The notes under the pieces: generated by a model
The model's input: only the letters and a program-made list of their open reading frames with translations
Told to the model about the DNA's origin: nothing
The model's database searches: none
Shown here: in pieces, positions 1 to 8,976 of the stretch
Position numbering within the stretch: position 1 is the stretch's first letter
Layout: each line of letters opens with the position of its first letter
DNA from: Rhodobacteraceae bacterium HLUCCA08
GTDB lineage: Bacteria; Pseudomonadota; Alphaproteobacteria; Rhodobacterales; Rhodobacteraceae
DNA: 64,000 nucleotides
Assembly (NCBI GenBank): GCA_001314655.1
Contig: LJSF01000016.1
Location: forward strand, 62,001-126,000
Direction of reading: 5' to 3'
Made by a program: the position numbers and the translations under genes

Positions 1-1370
1 TCCTGAACCCGGCGACCGAGGAACCCTGTGCCGTGATCTCGCTCGGCGGTCAGGAAGATACCGACGCCGCCGTCGCCGCGGCCAAGGCCGCCTCTCCCGC
101 CTGGGCCGCGACCCCGCCGGCCGAACGGCTGGATCATGTCCGGGCGATCGTCACCGAATACGACAAGCGGGCCGAGGAGATGGCCCAGGCGATCAGCCTC
201 GAAATGGGCGCCCCGATCGACCTGGCGCGCAATTCTCAGGCCCCGGTCCTGACCTGGCATGCCAAGGGGTTCGAACTGGGCTTCGAAGAGCTGCGCTGGC
301 TGCGCCCGCTGGGTCCGCACGCGCCAGACAACATGATCCAGATGGTCCCGATCGGCGTGGTCGGCCTGATCACCCCCTGGAACTGGCCGCTGAACCAGAT
401 CACGCTCAAGGTCTTTCCGGCGCTGATCGCCGGCTGCCCCATGGTGTTGAAACCCAGCGAAGAAGCGCCGCTGTCGGCGATGCTGTTCGCCGAGATGGTC
501 CATGATGCGGGCGTCCCCGCCGGCGTCTTCAACCTGGTCAACGGCGATGGCGCCGGTGTCGGGACACAGCTGTCCGGCCATCCGGATGTGCAGATGATTT
601 CCTTTACCGGGTCGACCCGCGCCGGGCGGCTGATCTCGGCCAATGCGGCGCAGACGCTCAAGCGCGTGACGCTGGAACTGGGCGGCAAGGGCGCCAACAT
701 CATCTTCGCCGATGCCGACGCCAAGGCGGTCAAGCGCGGTGTGCTGCACTGCATGCAGAACACCGGCCAGTCCTGCAACGCGCCGACGCGAATGCTGGTC
801 GAACGTTCGGTCTATGACGCCACGGTCGAACAGGCCGCCGACATCGCCGCCGCGATCCAGGTCGGCAACCCGGCCCTGGAAGGCCGCCATATCGGCCCGG
901 TCATCAACAAGGCCCAATGGGACAAGATCCAGGGCCTGATCGAGGCCGGTATCGCCGAAGGCGCGCGCCTTGTCACCGGCGGCCCCGGCCTGCCCGAAGG
1001 CGTCAATCGAGGCTATTACGTGCGGCCCACCGTATTCGCCGATGTCACCAACGACATGACCATCGCGCGCGAGGAAATCTTTGGACCGGTCCTGTCGATC
1101 ATTCCCTTCGAAGACGAAGAGGACGCGGTGCGCATCGCAAATGACACGCCCTACGGCCTGACCAATTATGTGCAAAGCCAGGACGGCGCCAGGCGCAACC
1201 GGGTCGCCCAGCGGCTGAATTCCGGCATGGTCGAAATGAACGGCGAAGGCGGCGCCCTGGGCGCGCCCTTCGGCGGGGTCGGTCAGTCGGGCCGCGCCCG
1301 CGAAGGCGGTGTCTGGGGGATCGAGGAATTCCTCGACGCCAAGGTGATCTCGGGCTGGGCGGTCGACTGA
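1..1370 (+). CDS. Aldehyde dehydrogenase family protein (5'-truncated by the window edge)
   Basis: NAD(P)-dependent oxidation of an aldehyde to its carboxylic acid in the cytoplasm. The frame is open from base 3 and reads LNPATEE, the normal start of the ALDH fold, so the true start lies upstream. A GTG at 33 is in frame but falls inside this conserved segment and is not the start. The catalytic pair is visible: the glutamate of ELGGK (codon 675-677) and the nucleophilic cysteine of GQSC (codon 774-776). The WNWPL cofactor-pocket motif and the EEIFGPVL motif near the C-terminus are also present. About 455 residues are visible against roughly 475-500 for the family. The substrate cannot be told from sequence. 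The gene precedes a VOC protein on the same strand, but a gap of about 95 bp makes an operon uncertain. Confidence 0.93.
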   Translation, partial: LNPATEEPCAVISLGGQEDTDAAVAAAKAASPAWAATPPAERLDHVRAIVTEYDKRAEEMAQAISLEMGAPIDLARNSQAPVLTWHAKGFELGFEELRWLRPLGPHAPDNMIQMVPIGVVGLITPWNWPLNQITLKVFPALIAGCPMVLKPSEEAPLSAMLFAEMVHDAGVPAGVFNLVNGDGAGVGTQLSGHPDVQMISFTGSTRAGRLISANAAQTLKRVTLELGGKGANIIFADADAKAVKRGVLHCMQNTGQSCNAPTRMLVERSVYDATVEQAADIAAAIQVGNPALEGRHIGPVINKAQWDKIQGLIEAGIAEGARLVTGGPGLPEGVNRGYYVRPTVFADVTNDMTIAREEIFGPVLSIIPFEDEEDAVRIANDTPYGLTNYVQSQDGARRNRVAQRLNSGMVEMNGEGGALGAPFGGVGQSGRAREGGVWGIEEFLDAKVISGWAVD

Positions 1371-1464
1371 TCGGGTGTGCGCCTGCGAACCGATACGGTG
1401 CGAATAGCGGTGTTTTGCGCGACAGAAGATGATCTAGCTTGGTCCCTGTAAGGGAGACACCACC

Positions 1465-2391
1465 ATGCTGCACCAGATCAAGGGTATCCACCACGTGACC
1501 GCGCTGGCCTCGTCGCCGCGCGCCAACAACCTTTTCTTCACCGAAACGCTGGGCCTGCGCCGGGTGAAAAAGACGGTGAATTTCGACGCGCCGGATGTCT
1601 ATCACCTGTATTACGGCGACGCTCTGGGAACCCCGGGCACCGCGATGACCTATTTCCCGTTTCCGAACGCCACGCGCGGTCGGCCGGGCACCGGCGAGGT
1701 CGGGGAAACCGTCTTTTCCGTCCCCGGCGGCAGCCTTCCTGCCTGGCGCGCGCGTCTGGACGCGGCGGGGGTGGCGAAGCTCGCGCAGGACAGCCGCTTC
1801 GGCGACGACCGCTTGACCTTCGTCGGCCCCGATGGCGAACGGCTGGCCCTTGTCGTCCATGACGATCCGCGCATGCCCTGGACCGATACCGTCGCCCCGG
1901 ACACCGCGATTCGCGGCTTCCATTCGGCCACCTTGACCCTGGCCGATGTCGGCCCGATGGCCGAACTTCTGGCTTTCATGGGCTATGATGCGGTCGCGCG
2001 GAATGGCACCTTGCACCGCTTCGCCCTGCCCGGCTCCGGCAACCAGGCCCGGACCATCGACCTCGACCTCCGCCCCGACCTGCCGCGCGCCGACCAGGGC
2101 GCCGGGTCGGTCCACCACATCGCCTTCGCCGTGGAAAACCGCGCCCGTCAGCTCGAGGTGCGCGAGGCGCTGGCCGATGCCGGCTACCGGGTCACCCCGC
2201 CGATCGACCGGGACTATTTCATGGCGATCTATTTCCGCACCCCCGGCGGGGTGTTGTTCGAGATCGCCACCGACGAACCCGGCTTCGACCGGGACGAGGA
2301 TCGCGCCCACCTGGGCGAGGCCTTGAAACTGCCCAGCCAGCACGAACACCTGCGCAGAAAGCTGGAACGGGTGCTGGAGCCGCTCGACTGA
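1465..2391 (+). CDS. VOC family ring-cleaving dioxygenase-like protein (MhqO/MhqA type)
   Basis: A 308-residue two-domain vicinal-oxygen-chelate protein. Such proteins are usually annotated as glyoxalase or putative ring-cleaving dioxygenase and are linked in other bacteria to hydroquinone or quinone stress. The N-terminal module carries GIHHVTA (about residues 7-13). The second carries GSVHHIAF (about 213-220) and GVLFEIATD (about 252-260), which supply the expected His, His and Glu metal ligands. The start is supported by GGGAG upstream of the ATG. It ends 3 bp before the converging rluA stop. Family membership is clear. The substrate is not, and nearby genes do not fix it. Confidence 0.85.
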   Translation: MLHQIKGIHHVTALASSPRANNLFFTETLGLRRVKKTVNFDAPDVYHLYYGDALGTPGTAMTYFPFPNATRGRPGTGEVGETVFSVPGGSLPAWRARLDAAGVAKLAQDSRFGDDRLTFVGPDGERLALVVHDDPRMPWTDTVAPDTAIRGFHSATLTLADVGPMAELLAFMGYDAVARNGTLHRFALPGSGNQARTIDLDLRPDLPRADQGAGSVHHIAFAVENRARQLEVREALADAGYRVTPPIDRDYFMAIYFRTPGGVLFEIATDEPGFDRDEDRAHLGEALKLPSQHEHLRRKLERVLEPLD

Positions 2392-2394
2392 AGG

Positions 2395-3042
2395 TCAGAA
2401 CGACGCCTTGGCGGTATAGCGCATACCGGCGCCGCCATCCGGGTGGCGGAACTGCAAGGTCTCGGAATGCAGCATCATCCGGGGATGGTCCCGCGCCGCG
2501 CCGGTCGCATAGAACGGATCGCCCAGGATCGGGTGGCCCAGGGCCAGCATATGCACCCGCAACTGGTGGCTGCGCCCGGTCCGGGGCATCAGCCGCACCC
2601 GGGTTTCGGCGTCACCTGCCCGCACGACCCGCCAATCGGTCACCGCTGGCTTGCCGTTGACGTGGTCCACATGCTGCAGCGGCCGGTTCGGCCAGTCGAC
2701 GCACAGCGGCAGGTCCACCGTCCCGGTCCTGTCCGCCATCCGGCCATGCACCCGGGCGACATAGGTCTTTGTGGTGCGGCGTTTCTCGAATTGCTGGCCC
2801 AGGTGTTTCTGCGCATGCGGGGTCAGGGCGAAGACCATGACGCCGGACGTATCCCGGTCCAGCCGGTGCACCAGCAGCGCCTGGGGAAAGGCGTCCTGCA
2901 CCCGGGCCAGCAGGCAATCCGCCAGATGCGCGCCCTTGCCCGGCACCGACAGAAGCCCGGCGGGCTTGTCGACGACAAGCACCTCGTGATCGTCATGCAG
3001 GATCGCCAGCGGGCCATCGGGCGGGGTGTAATCGGCACTCAT
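2395..3042 (-). CDS. rluA: Ribosomal large subunit pseudouridine synthase A
   Basis: Converts a uridine to pseudouridine in 23S rRNA (U746) and, in E. coli, also in some tRNAs (U32). The 215-residue length matches RluA (about 219). The catalytic-aspartate motif HRLDRDTSG lies at about residues 59-67. CVDWPNRP and TGRSHQLRVHMLALGHPILGD are near-identical to E. coli RluA, which separates it from RluC/D and RsuA. No S4 domain is present, as expected for RluA. The gene lies 44 bp downstream of an FAD/GcvT oxidoreductase gene on the same strand, so read-through from that operon is possible but not required. Confidence 0.9.
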   Translation of the reverse strand: MSADYTPPDGPLAILHDDHEVLVVDKPAGLLSVPGKGAHLADCLLARVQDAFPQALLVHRLDRDTSGVMVFALTPHAQKHLGQQFEKRRTTKTYVARVHGRMADRTGTVDLPLCVDWPNRPLQHVDHVNGKPAVTDWRVVRAGDAETRVRLMPRTGRSHQLRVHMLALGHPILGDPFYATGAARDHPRMMLHSETLQFRHPDGGAGMRYTAKASF

Positions 3043-3086
3043 GCCCGCCTAGGTGGCGCATCGGCGCCCGGCCCGCAAGGGCTCGC

Positions 3087-5528
3087 TCAGGCCCGCACCC
3101 GCGCGGCCCCCGGATCGTAAAGCGGCCTGAGCGATGCCTCGGCCGGCACCCGCCGTCCGGCCACGTCGATCTCGTAGGTGCTGGCCAGAACCTCGGCGGC
3201 ACTCTCGCCGGCGCAAGGCACATAGCCCAGCCCGATCGCGCCGCCCAGGTGGTGGCCATAGGCGCCCGAGGACAGGTACCCCACGATCCGCCCGTCCCGC
3301 AGGATCGGTTCGTTGTGATACAGCAGCGGCTCCGGGTCGGTCAGCCGGACCTGGACCAGCCGCCGCTCGGGCCCGGTCTCGCGCCGCCGCAGCACTGCGT
3401 CGCGGCCGATGAAATCGCCCTTGTCGGTCTTGACCGCAAAGCCCAGGCCGGCGTCGATCACGTGATCCTCGCAGGTGATGTCATGGCCGAAATGCCGAAA
3501 TGCCTTTTCGATCCGGCAGCAATCCATGGCGTGCAGCCCGCACAGGCGCAGCCCGTGATCCTGCCCGGCCTGCCAGAGCGTGTCGAAGACATGGGCGGCC
3601 ATGTCGGCGCCGACATAGATCTCCCAGCCCAGCTCGCCGACATAGGAGACGCGATGAACCCGGGCCAGTCCCATGCCGATTTCGACCTGCTGCGCGGTGC
3701 CGAAAGGATTGGCTTCGTTGCCGAAATCATCCGGCGACACCGCCTGCAACACGTCCCGCGCGCGCGGGCCCATCACCGCCAGAACACCCTCGGCGGCGGT
3801 CACATCGGTGATCACGACCCGCGCGTCGCCAAGGTGCCGCCGCAACCAGGTTTCATCCGCCAGCCGCGTCGCGGCGGGGGTGACGACCAGGTAGGCGGTC
3901 TCGGACAGGCGGGTGACGGTCACATCCGCCTCGATCCCGCCGGCGGCGTTGAGGAACTGGGTATAGACGATCCGCCCCGGCGCCACCGCCACGTCATTGC
4001 CGCAGACCCGGTTCAGGAACGCCTCTGCCTCCGGCCCCTCGATGCGCAGTTTGCCGAAACTCGACATGTCGTAAAGACCCACGCCGGTGCGGATCGCCCG
4101 GACCTCCTCCCCGACAGTGTCGAAGAAATTCTGCCGGCCCCAGGAATAGCGGTAGGCGGCCTCTTGCCCGTCGCGGGCAACCCAGTTGGCGCGCTCCCAC
4201 CCCGCGAGTTCCCCGAAGACCGCGCCGTGACTGGCCAGCCGGTCATGGAACGGCGAGCGGCGGATACCCCGTGCCGTCGCCTTTTGCCGATAGGGGAAAT
4301 GGTCGGCATAGAGCAGCCCCAGGGTTTCCGTCGATCTATCAAGCAAATACGCCCTGTTGCCCTGAAACGGCTGCATCCGGCAAATATCCACATCCCCAAG
4401 GTCGAAGGGTTTCGCCCCGTCCTGCATCCATTGGGCCAGCGCCATGCCGGCACCGCCGGCGGACTGGATGCCGATCGAGTTGAAGCCGGCCGCGACCCAG
4501 ACATTGTCCATCTCGGGACAAAGCCCCAGGTGATAGGCATCGTCCGGGGTGAAGCTTTCCGGGCCGTTGAAGAAGGTGTGGATGCCGGCCTCGGCCAGCA
4601 TCGGCATGCGGTTCACGGCCATGTCCAGGATCGGTTCGAAATGATCGAGATCCTCGGGCAGCTGGTCGAATTCGAAGGTCTCGGGGATCGGGCCCCAGGG
4701 CTTGGACACCGGTTCGAAGGCGCCCAGCATCATCTTGCCGGCATCCTCCTTGTAATAGGCGCATTCGTCGGGCACCCGCAGCACCGGCAGCGGGCCAAGG
4801 CCGGCGATCGGCTCGGACAGGATGTAGAAATGTTCGCAGGCCTGGAGCGGCACGTTGGTGCCCAGCATCCGGCCGACATCGCGCCCCCACATGCCGGCGC
4901 AATTGACCACGTGGTCGCAGGCGATATGGCCGGTCGTGCCATCCTCGGCCACCCAGTCGATCCCGGTAATGCGGCGGCCGGTGCGGGTGACGCCGCTGGC
5001 CCGGACATGTTCGGCGATCACCGCGCCGCTCTGCCGGGCACCGCGGGCCAGGGCGCGGGCGATATTGCCCGGATCGCCCTGCCCGTCCCTGGGCAACCAG
5101 ACCCCGCCGGTGACGCCCGCGATGTTCAGATGCGGATAGCGGGCGGCGATGTCGTCCGGGCCGATCTCTTCGATTTCGACCCCGAAGGCGCGGGCCATGG
5201 CGGCGGAACGGCGCAGTTCCTCGAGCCGTTCACCGGTCAGCGCAGCGGTGATCGAACCGACCCGGCGGAAGCCGGTGGCCATGCCGGTTTCGTCTTCGAG
5301 GCTGCCATAAAGCTCCTGGCTGTATTTCGCGAGCCGGGTCATGTTGGCGGTGGCGCGCAACTGGGCGATCAGCCCGGCGGCGTGCCAGGTGGTCCCCGAG
5401 GTCAGCTGCTTGCGTTCCAGCAGCACCACGTCGGTCCAGCCAAGGCGCGTCAGGTGATAGGCGACGGAACAGCCGATGATGCCGCCGCCGATGATGACGG
5501 CCCGGGCCCGGGTCGGAAGGTCGGTCAT
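3087..5528 (-). CDS. FAD-dependent oxidoreductase with GcvT domains (dimethylglycine/sarcosine dehydrogenase-like), copy 1
   Basis: An 813-residue protein of the dimethylglycine dehydrogenase/sarcosine dehydrogenase architecture. It has an N-terminal DAO-type FAD domain (dinucleotide-binding VIIGGGIIG at about 12-20), a linker domain, and aminomethyltransferase (GcvT) N- and C-terminal domains over roughly residues 430-800. The TWHAAG motif near residue 48 contains the histidine that carries covalent FAD in characterised relatives. Known relatives oxidatively demethylate N-methylated glycines and pass the one-carbon unit to tetrahydrofolate in the GcvT half. AAAGG sits 8 nt before the ATG. 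The gene is last of the main run of the operon, after a repeat-filled 108-bp gap behind the homocysteine methyltransferase. The exact substrate (dimethylglycine, sarcosine or another methylated amine) is inferred, not shown. Confidence 0.88.
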   Translation of the reverse strand: MTDLPTRARAVIIGGGIIGCSVAYHLTRLGWTDVVLLERKQLTSGTTWHAAGLIAQLRATANMTRLAKYSQELYGSLEDETGMATGFRRVGSITAALTGERLEELRRSAAMARAFGVEIEEIGPDDIAARYPHLNIAGVTGGVWLPRDGQGDPGNIARALARGARQSGAVIAEHVRASGVTRTGRRITGIDWVAEDGTTGHIACDHVVNCAGMWGRDVGRMLGTNVPLQACEHFYILSEPIAGLGPLPVLRVPDECAYYKEDAGKMMLGAFEPVSKPWGPIPETFEFDQLPEDLDHFEPILDMAVNRMPMLAEAGIHTFFNGPESFTPDDAYHLGLCPEMDNVWVAAGFNSIGIQSAGGAGMALAQWMQDGAKPFDLGDVDICRMQPFQGNRAYLLDRSTETLGLLYADHFPYRQKATARGIRRSPFHDRLASHGAVFGELAGWERANWVARDGQEAAYRYSWGRQNFFDTVGEEVRAIRTGVGLYDMSSFGKLRIEGPEAEAFLNRVCGNDVAVAPGRIVYTQFLNAAGGIEADVTVTRLSETAYLVVTPAATRLADETWLRRHLGDARVVITDVTAAEGVLAVMGPRARDVLQAVSPDDFGNEANPFGTAQQVEIGMGLARVHRVSYVGELGWEIYVGADMAAHVFDTLWQAGQDHGLRLCGLHAMDCCRIEKAFRHFGHDITCEDHVIDAGLGFAVKTDKGDFIGRDAVLRRRETGPERRLVQVRLTDPEPLLYHNEPILRDGRIVGYLSSGAYGHHLGGAIGLGYVPCAGESAAEVLASTYEIDVAGRRVPAEASLRPLYDPGAARVRA

Positions 5529-5548
5529 GGGGTCAGCCTTTCTGGTTT

Positions 5549-5625
5549 CGGACGCTGCGCGTCCGACCGGGGCGGGGGCTCTGCCCCCGTCGGCCTGCGG
5601 CCGTTCCCCCCGAGGTATTTTCGGG
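5549..5625. repeat. Intergenic hairpin array, copy A of a Rhodobacteraceae-type repeat
   Basis: Four small palindromes stand head to tail. They are CGGACGC/GCGTCCG (5549-5565), CGGGGGC/GCCCCCG (5573-5589), CGGCC/GGCCG (5591-5603) and CCCGA/TCGGG (5609-5625); the first three have 3-nt loops. A related array is at 46527-46588, and the tail module alone is at 21667-21697 on the other strand. This copy fills the gap between two genes of one operon. No U-tract follows, so it is not a classic terminator. It may act as an mRNA processing or stability element. Confidence 0.7.
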
Positions 5626-5636
5626 ACAAAGGCACA

Positions 5637-6527
5637 TCAGACGATCCTGTGGCCGGCGGCGCGCAGGCGCCGGGCGATCTCGGCGATATGCGCCGGGGTG
5701 GTTTCGCAGCACCCGCCAAGGATCGTGGCCCCGCGGTCAAGCCAGTCCATGGCGAAATCCGCGTAGGCTTCGGGGCCCATGTCACGGCGCGATGTCAGCG
5801 CGTCGGCGGTGGGGCTGTCCTTCAGGAAATCCTTGGTGATCTGCGTGAAGCCATTGGCATAGGCGCCGCAGGGCAGGCCGGTGCGGGCGAAGATGTCGAT
5901 CGCCACGCCCATCGCCTCGGGGGCCGAGCAATTGGCAAGGACGGCCTCGGCCCCACCCTCGACCGCGATCTGCGCGGCCTGGTCCACCGCTTCGCCCGAG
6001 CGCAGGCGCGTGCCGTCCTCGTCATCCAGGGTGAAGGCGATCCAGACCGGTTTTTCCGCCGCGCGCGCGCCGTCCAGGATCGCCCGGCCATGGGTCAGCG
6101 ACGCGACGGTTTCGCACAGGATCAGGTCGACGCGCGGCGCCAGCAGCCGGGCGACCTCGGCATATTGCGGCACGGCGATGTCGGGGGGCGGATGGGTTTC
6201 GGGCCGGTAGGTGGCGACCAGCGGGCCGATCGCGCCGGCGACGCGGCCACGGCCCCGGGCGGCCTGTTGCGCCTCGTCCAGGGCCGCGGATTGCAGCGCC
6301 TCGAACCGGTCCGCGATCCCTTCCTTGACCAGGCGGTCGCGCAGGATCGCATAGGTATTGGCGGTGGCGATCGTGGCGCCGGCGTCGAAATAGGCGCGAT
6401 GCACCTGCGCGACGAGGCCCGGATGATCCATCATCGCCCGGGTCGACCAGAGCGGGGTCGGCCGGTCACCGGCGCGGCGCACCACTTCCTGGCCGATCCC
6501 GCCATCCAGCAAGGTGATGTCGCTCAC
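5637..6527 (-). CDS. Homocysteine S-methyltransferase family protein (betaine-homocysteine methyltransferase-like)
   Basis: Zinc-dependent methyl transfer to homocysteine, giving methionine. In this context the donor is probably glycine betaine or a related methylated onium compound. The 296-residue protein starts with LLDGGIGQE, the family's first motif. The zinc cysteines are visible in ANCSAPE (about residue 198) and GGCCET (about residues 270-275). Translation starts at GTG inside a 4-bp GTGA overlap with the stop of the preceding FAD/GcvT gene, which shows translational coupling. The pairing fits betaine breakdown: the methyltransferase would yield dimethylglycine, the substrate class of the two flanking dehydrogenase-like proteins. 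S-methylmethionine:homocysteine methyltransferase is an alternative function within the same family. Confidence 0.85.
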   Translation of the reverse strand: MSDITLLDGGIGQEVVRRAGDRPTPLWSTRAMMDHPGLVAQVHRAYFDAGATIATANTYAILRDRLVKEGIADRFEALQSAALDEAQQAARGRGRVAGAIGPLVATYRPETHPPPDIAVPQYAEVARLLAPRVDLILCETVASLTHGRAILDGARAAEKPVWIAFTLDDEDGTRLRSGEAVDQAAQIAVEGGAEAVLANCSAPEAMGVAIDIFARTGLPCGAYANGFTQITKDFLKDSPTADALTSRRDMGPEAYADFAMDWLDRGATILGGCCETTPAHIAEIARRLRAAGHRIV

Positions 6528-8971
6528 GCCTTCAACCTTTCATTGGCCGGATCCCAGGCCGGGCCATCGGCCAGGATTTCGGCCGCGACGGGTTCTCCGA
6601 AGATGTCGACCATGACCCGGGTTCCCGGCATCGCCAGGTCGGCGCGCACCATGCCGAGGGCCAGCGCGGCATTCACCCGATAGCCCCAGGCGGCCGAGGT
6701 GACTTCGCCCACGATTTCGTCGCCCTGCAGGATATTGGCCATGTAGGGCGCGTCCGCCGTGCCGCCCGCGATGCGCAGGGTGACGAAACGTTTCGCGGGC
6801 CCGGCGGCGCGTTCGGCCTCCAGCGCGGCTTTGCCGGGGAAATCCTTCGACCAGTCGATGAACCGTTCCAGCCCGCTTTCCAGCAGGGTGTAATCGGTGG
6901 ACAGATCCCCCTTCCACGCGCGATAGCCCTTTTCGATCCGCAGGGAATTGAGCGCATACATCCCGAAGGGGGTCGCGCCGGCACCGATCAGGGCGTCATA
7001 CATGGCAGCGGTATCGTCGGCCTTGGAATGCACCTCCCAGCCCAGTTCGCCGGCAAAGCTGACGCGGACCAGTTGCACCCAGGTCCCGGCGAGCTGCGCC
7101 GATTGATGGGTCAGCCAGGGTTGGGACAGGTCGGCGTCGGTCAGGCCGGACAGGAGGTCGCGCGACCCTGGCCCGGTCACGATCTGGCAGCCGAAATCGC
7201 GGGTCACGTCGGTCAGGGTGAACCCCGCATCGGCCGGCATCGCGGCCTGCAGCATCTCCAGGTCGTGCCATTGGGCGGCGGCGGCGGTGATCAGGAAAAA
7301 GAAATCCTCGTCCAGCCGCATCGCCGACATTTCCGTCACCACCCGGCCCCGCGCATCGGCGAAATACAGCAAGGCCAGCCGCCCGACGCGGGGCAGGCGC
7401 GAGGCCGTCAGCCCGTCCAGCCAGTCCGCCGCCCCCGGCCCCTGAAGCCGGTAGCGCGAAAACCCGGGCAGGTCGAGCACGCCGCAGCGATCGCGCACCT
7501 CCGCGCATTCCTCGGCCACGCGGGCCTCCCACGGGCCGTCCCGGTGCCAGGTCCGGGTGGCTTCTTCGGAGGTGTCGTCGCCCGGTTTCGCGAACCAGTT
7601 CGCCCGTTCCCAGCCGTTATAGGCCCCCATCTGGCCGCCCAGCGCGATGACCCTGTCATGCGCCGGGGACAGTTTCCGGTCGCGCCCGGCGGGCCATTCG
7701 TGATGCGGGAAATGCATGGCGTATTCGTGCCCGTAAACCTCGATCGCCTTGGCGTCGCAATAGGCCTGGTCGGTGTAATCGGTGTAACGCCGCGGATCGC
7801 AGGCCCACATGTCCCATTCGGTGGCGCCTTCGGTGACCCATTCGGCCAGCACCTTGCCGGCGCCGCCCCCTTGGGTGATCCCGAAGGTAAAGACGCAGGC
7901 CTCGAAGGCATTCGGCACGCCGGGCATCGGACCGATCAGCGGCAGACCGTCGGGCGCATAGGGGATCGGCCCGTTGATATTGCGCGCGACGCCCCCTTCG
8001 GCCAGCAAAGGCACCCGGGCCATGGCATCCTCGATATGCCATTCCAGCCGTTCCAGATCATCGGGATAAAGCTGAAAACTGAAATCCTCGGGCATCGGGT
8101 CATCGGGCGTCATCCAGGCGCCCCGGCACGTGTTCTCGTAGGGGCCAAGGTTGAAGCCGTTCTTTTCCTGCCGCAGGTAATAGCTGCTGTCGACGTCGCG
8201 CAGCAGCGGCAGCTTGCCGTTCTCTTCGGACCATTCGCGCAGCGCCGGGATTTCCTCGGTCAGGAAGAACTGGTGGCTCATCACCGCCATGGGCACCGTG
8301 CGGCCGCCGTAAGGCTTGAACCACTCGCCGACCCGCTGGGCATAATAGCCGGCGGCATTCACCACCTTTTCGCAGATGATGTCGCCCTTGTCGGTCTGCA
8401 CGATCCAGTCGTCACCCCGCCGCGTGACGCCGGTCGCCGGGCAGAACCGTTCGATCCGCGCCCCGGCCATCCGCGCGCCCTTGGCCAGCGCCTGGGTCAG
8501 CTGCGCCGGGTCGATGTCACCGTCATCGGGGTCGTAAAGCGCGCCGGCCAGGTCGTGGGTTTCAAGGAACGGATAGCGGTCCTTGAGGTCGGCGACCTGA
8601 AGCATCTCCAGCGCCATGCCCTGCTTGCGGCCCATGCCCACGGCGCGTTCGAATTCCATCATCCGTTCGCGGCTGTGGCCCAGCCGGATCGACCCGGTGA
8701 CATGGTAGTTCATCGGGTAATCGACCTCGTCCGCCAGCCGGCGATACAGCTGCAGCGAATAGCGCTGCATGTTCATCACCGCCCAGGAGGTGCTGAAGGA
8801 CGGACAATTGCCCGCCGCGTGCCAGGTGGAACCCGCGGTCAGCTCGTTCTTTTCCAGCAGGACGCACTCCCAGCCGGCCCTGGCGATGTGATAGGCGCAA
8901 GAGGCGCCGACAACGCCGCCGCCGATGATGACCACGCGGGTCCGGGTCGGAAATTCCGAGGTGTTGGACAT
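6524..8971 (-). CDS. FAD-dependent oxidoreductase with GcvT domains (dimethylglycine/sarcosine dehydrogenase-like), copy 2
   Basis: An 815-residue paralogue of the gene at 3087-5528 with the same order: FAD domain (VIIGGGVVG at about 13-21), TWHAAG (about residue 48), then GcvT domains from roughly residue 440 onward. Conserved GcvT features such as SFAGELGWEVH and FGMYALNSLRIEKG are present. It begins 5 bp after the GFA gene and overlaps the methyltransferase start by 4 bp, so it belongs to the same transcript. The two copies are clearly diverged along their length, so they probably act on successive or different methylated substrates rather than being a recent duplication. The reaction is inferred from the family. 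Confidence 0.88.
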   Translation of the reverse strand: MSNTSEFPTRTRVVIIGGGVVGASCAYHIARAGWECVLLEKNELTAGSTWHAAGNCPSFSTSWAVMNMQRYSLQLYRRLADEVDYPMNYHVTGSIRLGHSRERMMEFERAVGMGRKQGMALEMLQVADLKDRYPFLETHDLAGALYDPDDGDIDPAQLTQALAKGARMAGARIERFCPATGVTRRGDDWIVQTDKGDIICEKVVNAAGYYAQRVGEWFKPYGGRTVPMAVMSHQFFLTEEIPALREWSEENGKLPLLRDVDSSYYLRQEKNGFNLGPYENTCRGAWMTPDDPMPEDFSFQLYPDDLERLEWHIEDAMARVPLLAEGGVARNINGPIPYAPDGLPLIGPMPGVPNAFEACVFTFGITQGGGAGKVLAEWVTEGATEWDMWACDPRRYTDYTDQAYCDAKAIEVYGHEYAMHFPHHEWPAGRDRKLSPAHDRVIALGGQMGAYNGWERANWFAKPGDDTSEEATRTWHRDGPWEARVAEECAEVRDRCGVLDLPGFSRYRLQGPGAADWLDGLTASRLPRVGRLALLYFADARGRVVTEMSAMRLDEDFFFLITAAAAQWHDLEMLQAAMPADAGFTLTDVTRDFGCQIVTGPGSRDLLSGLTDADLSQPWLTHQSAQLAGTWVQLVRVSFAGELGWEVHSKADDTAAMYDALIGAGATPFGMYALNSLRIEKGYRAWKGDLSTDYTLLESGLERFIDWSKDFPGKAALEAERAAGPAKRFVTLRIAGGTADAPYMANILQGDEIVGEVTSAAWGYRVNAALALGMVRADLAMPGTRVMVDIFGEPVAAEILADGPAWDPANERLKA

Positions 8972-8976
8972 AGGGG

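Noticed and set aside
5549-5625. Hairpin arrays as CRISPR or as attachment sites
   Set aside because: No regular repeat-spacer pattern, no cas genes, and copies differ in stem sequence.
3249-6683. Very long open frame (over 1,100 codons) on the plus strand
   Set aside because: It lies antisense to three well-supported minus-strand genes, has low-complexity Gly/Arg/His/Pro-rich translation and no family motifs. It is a by-product of high third-position GC.
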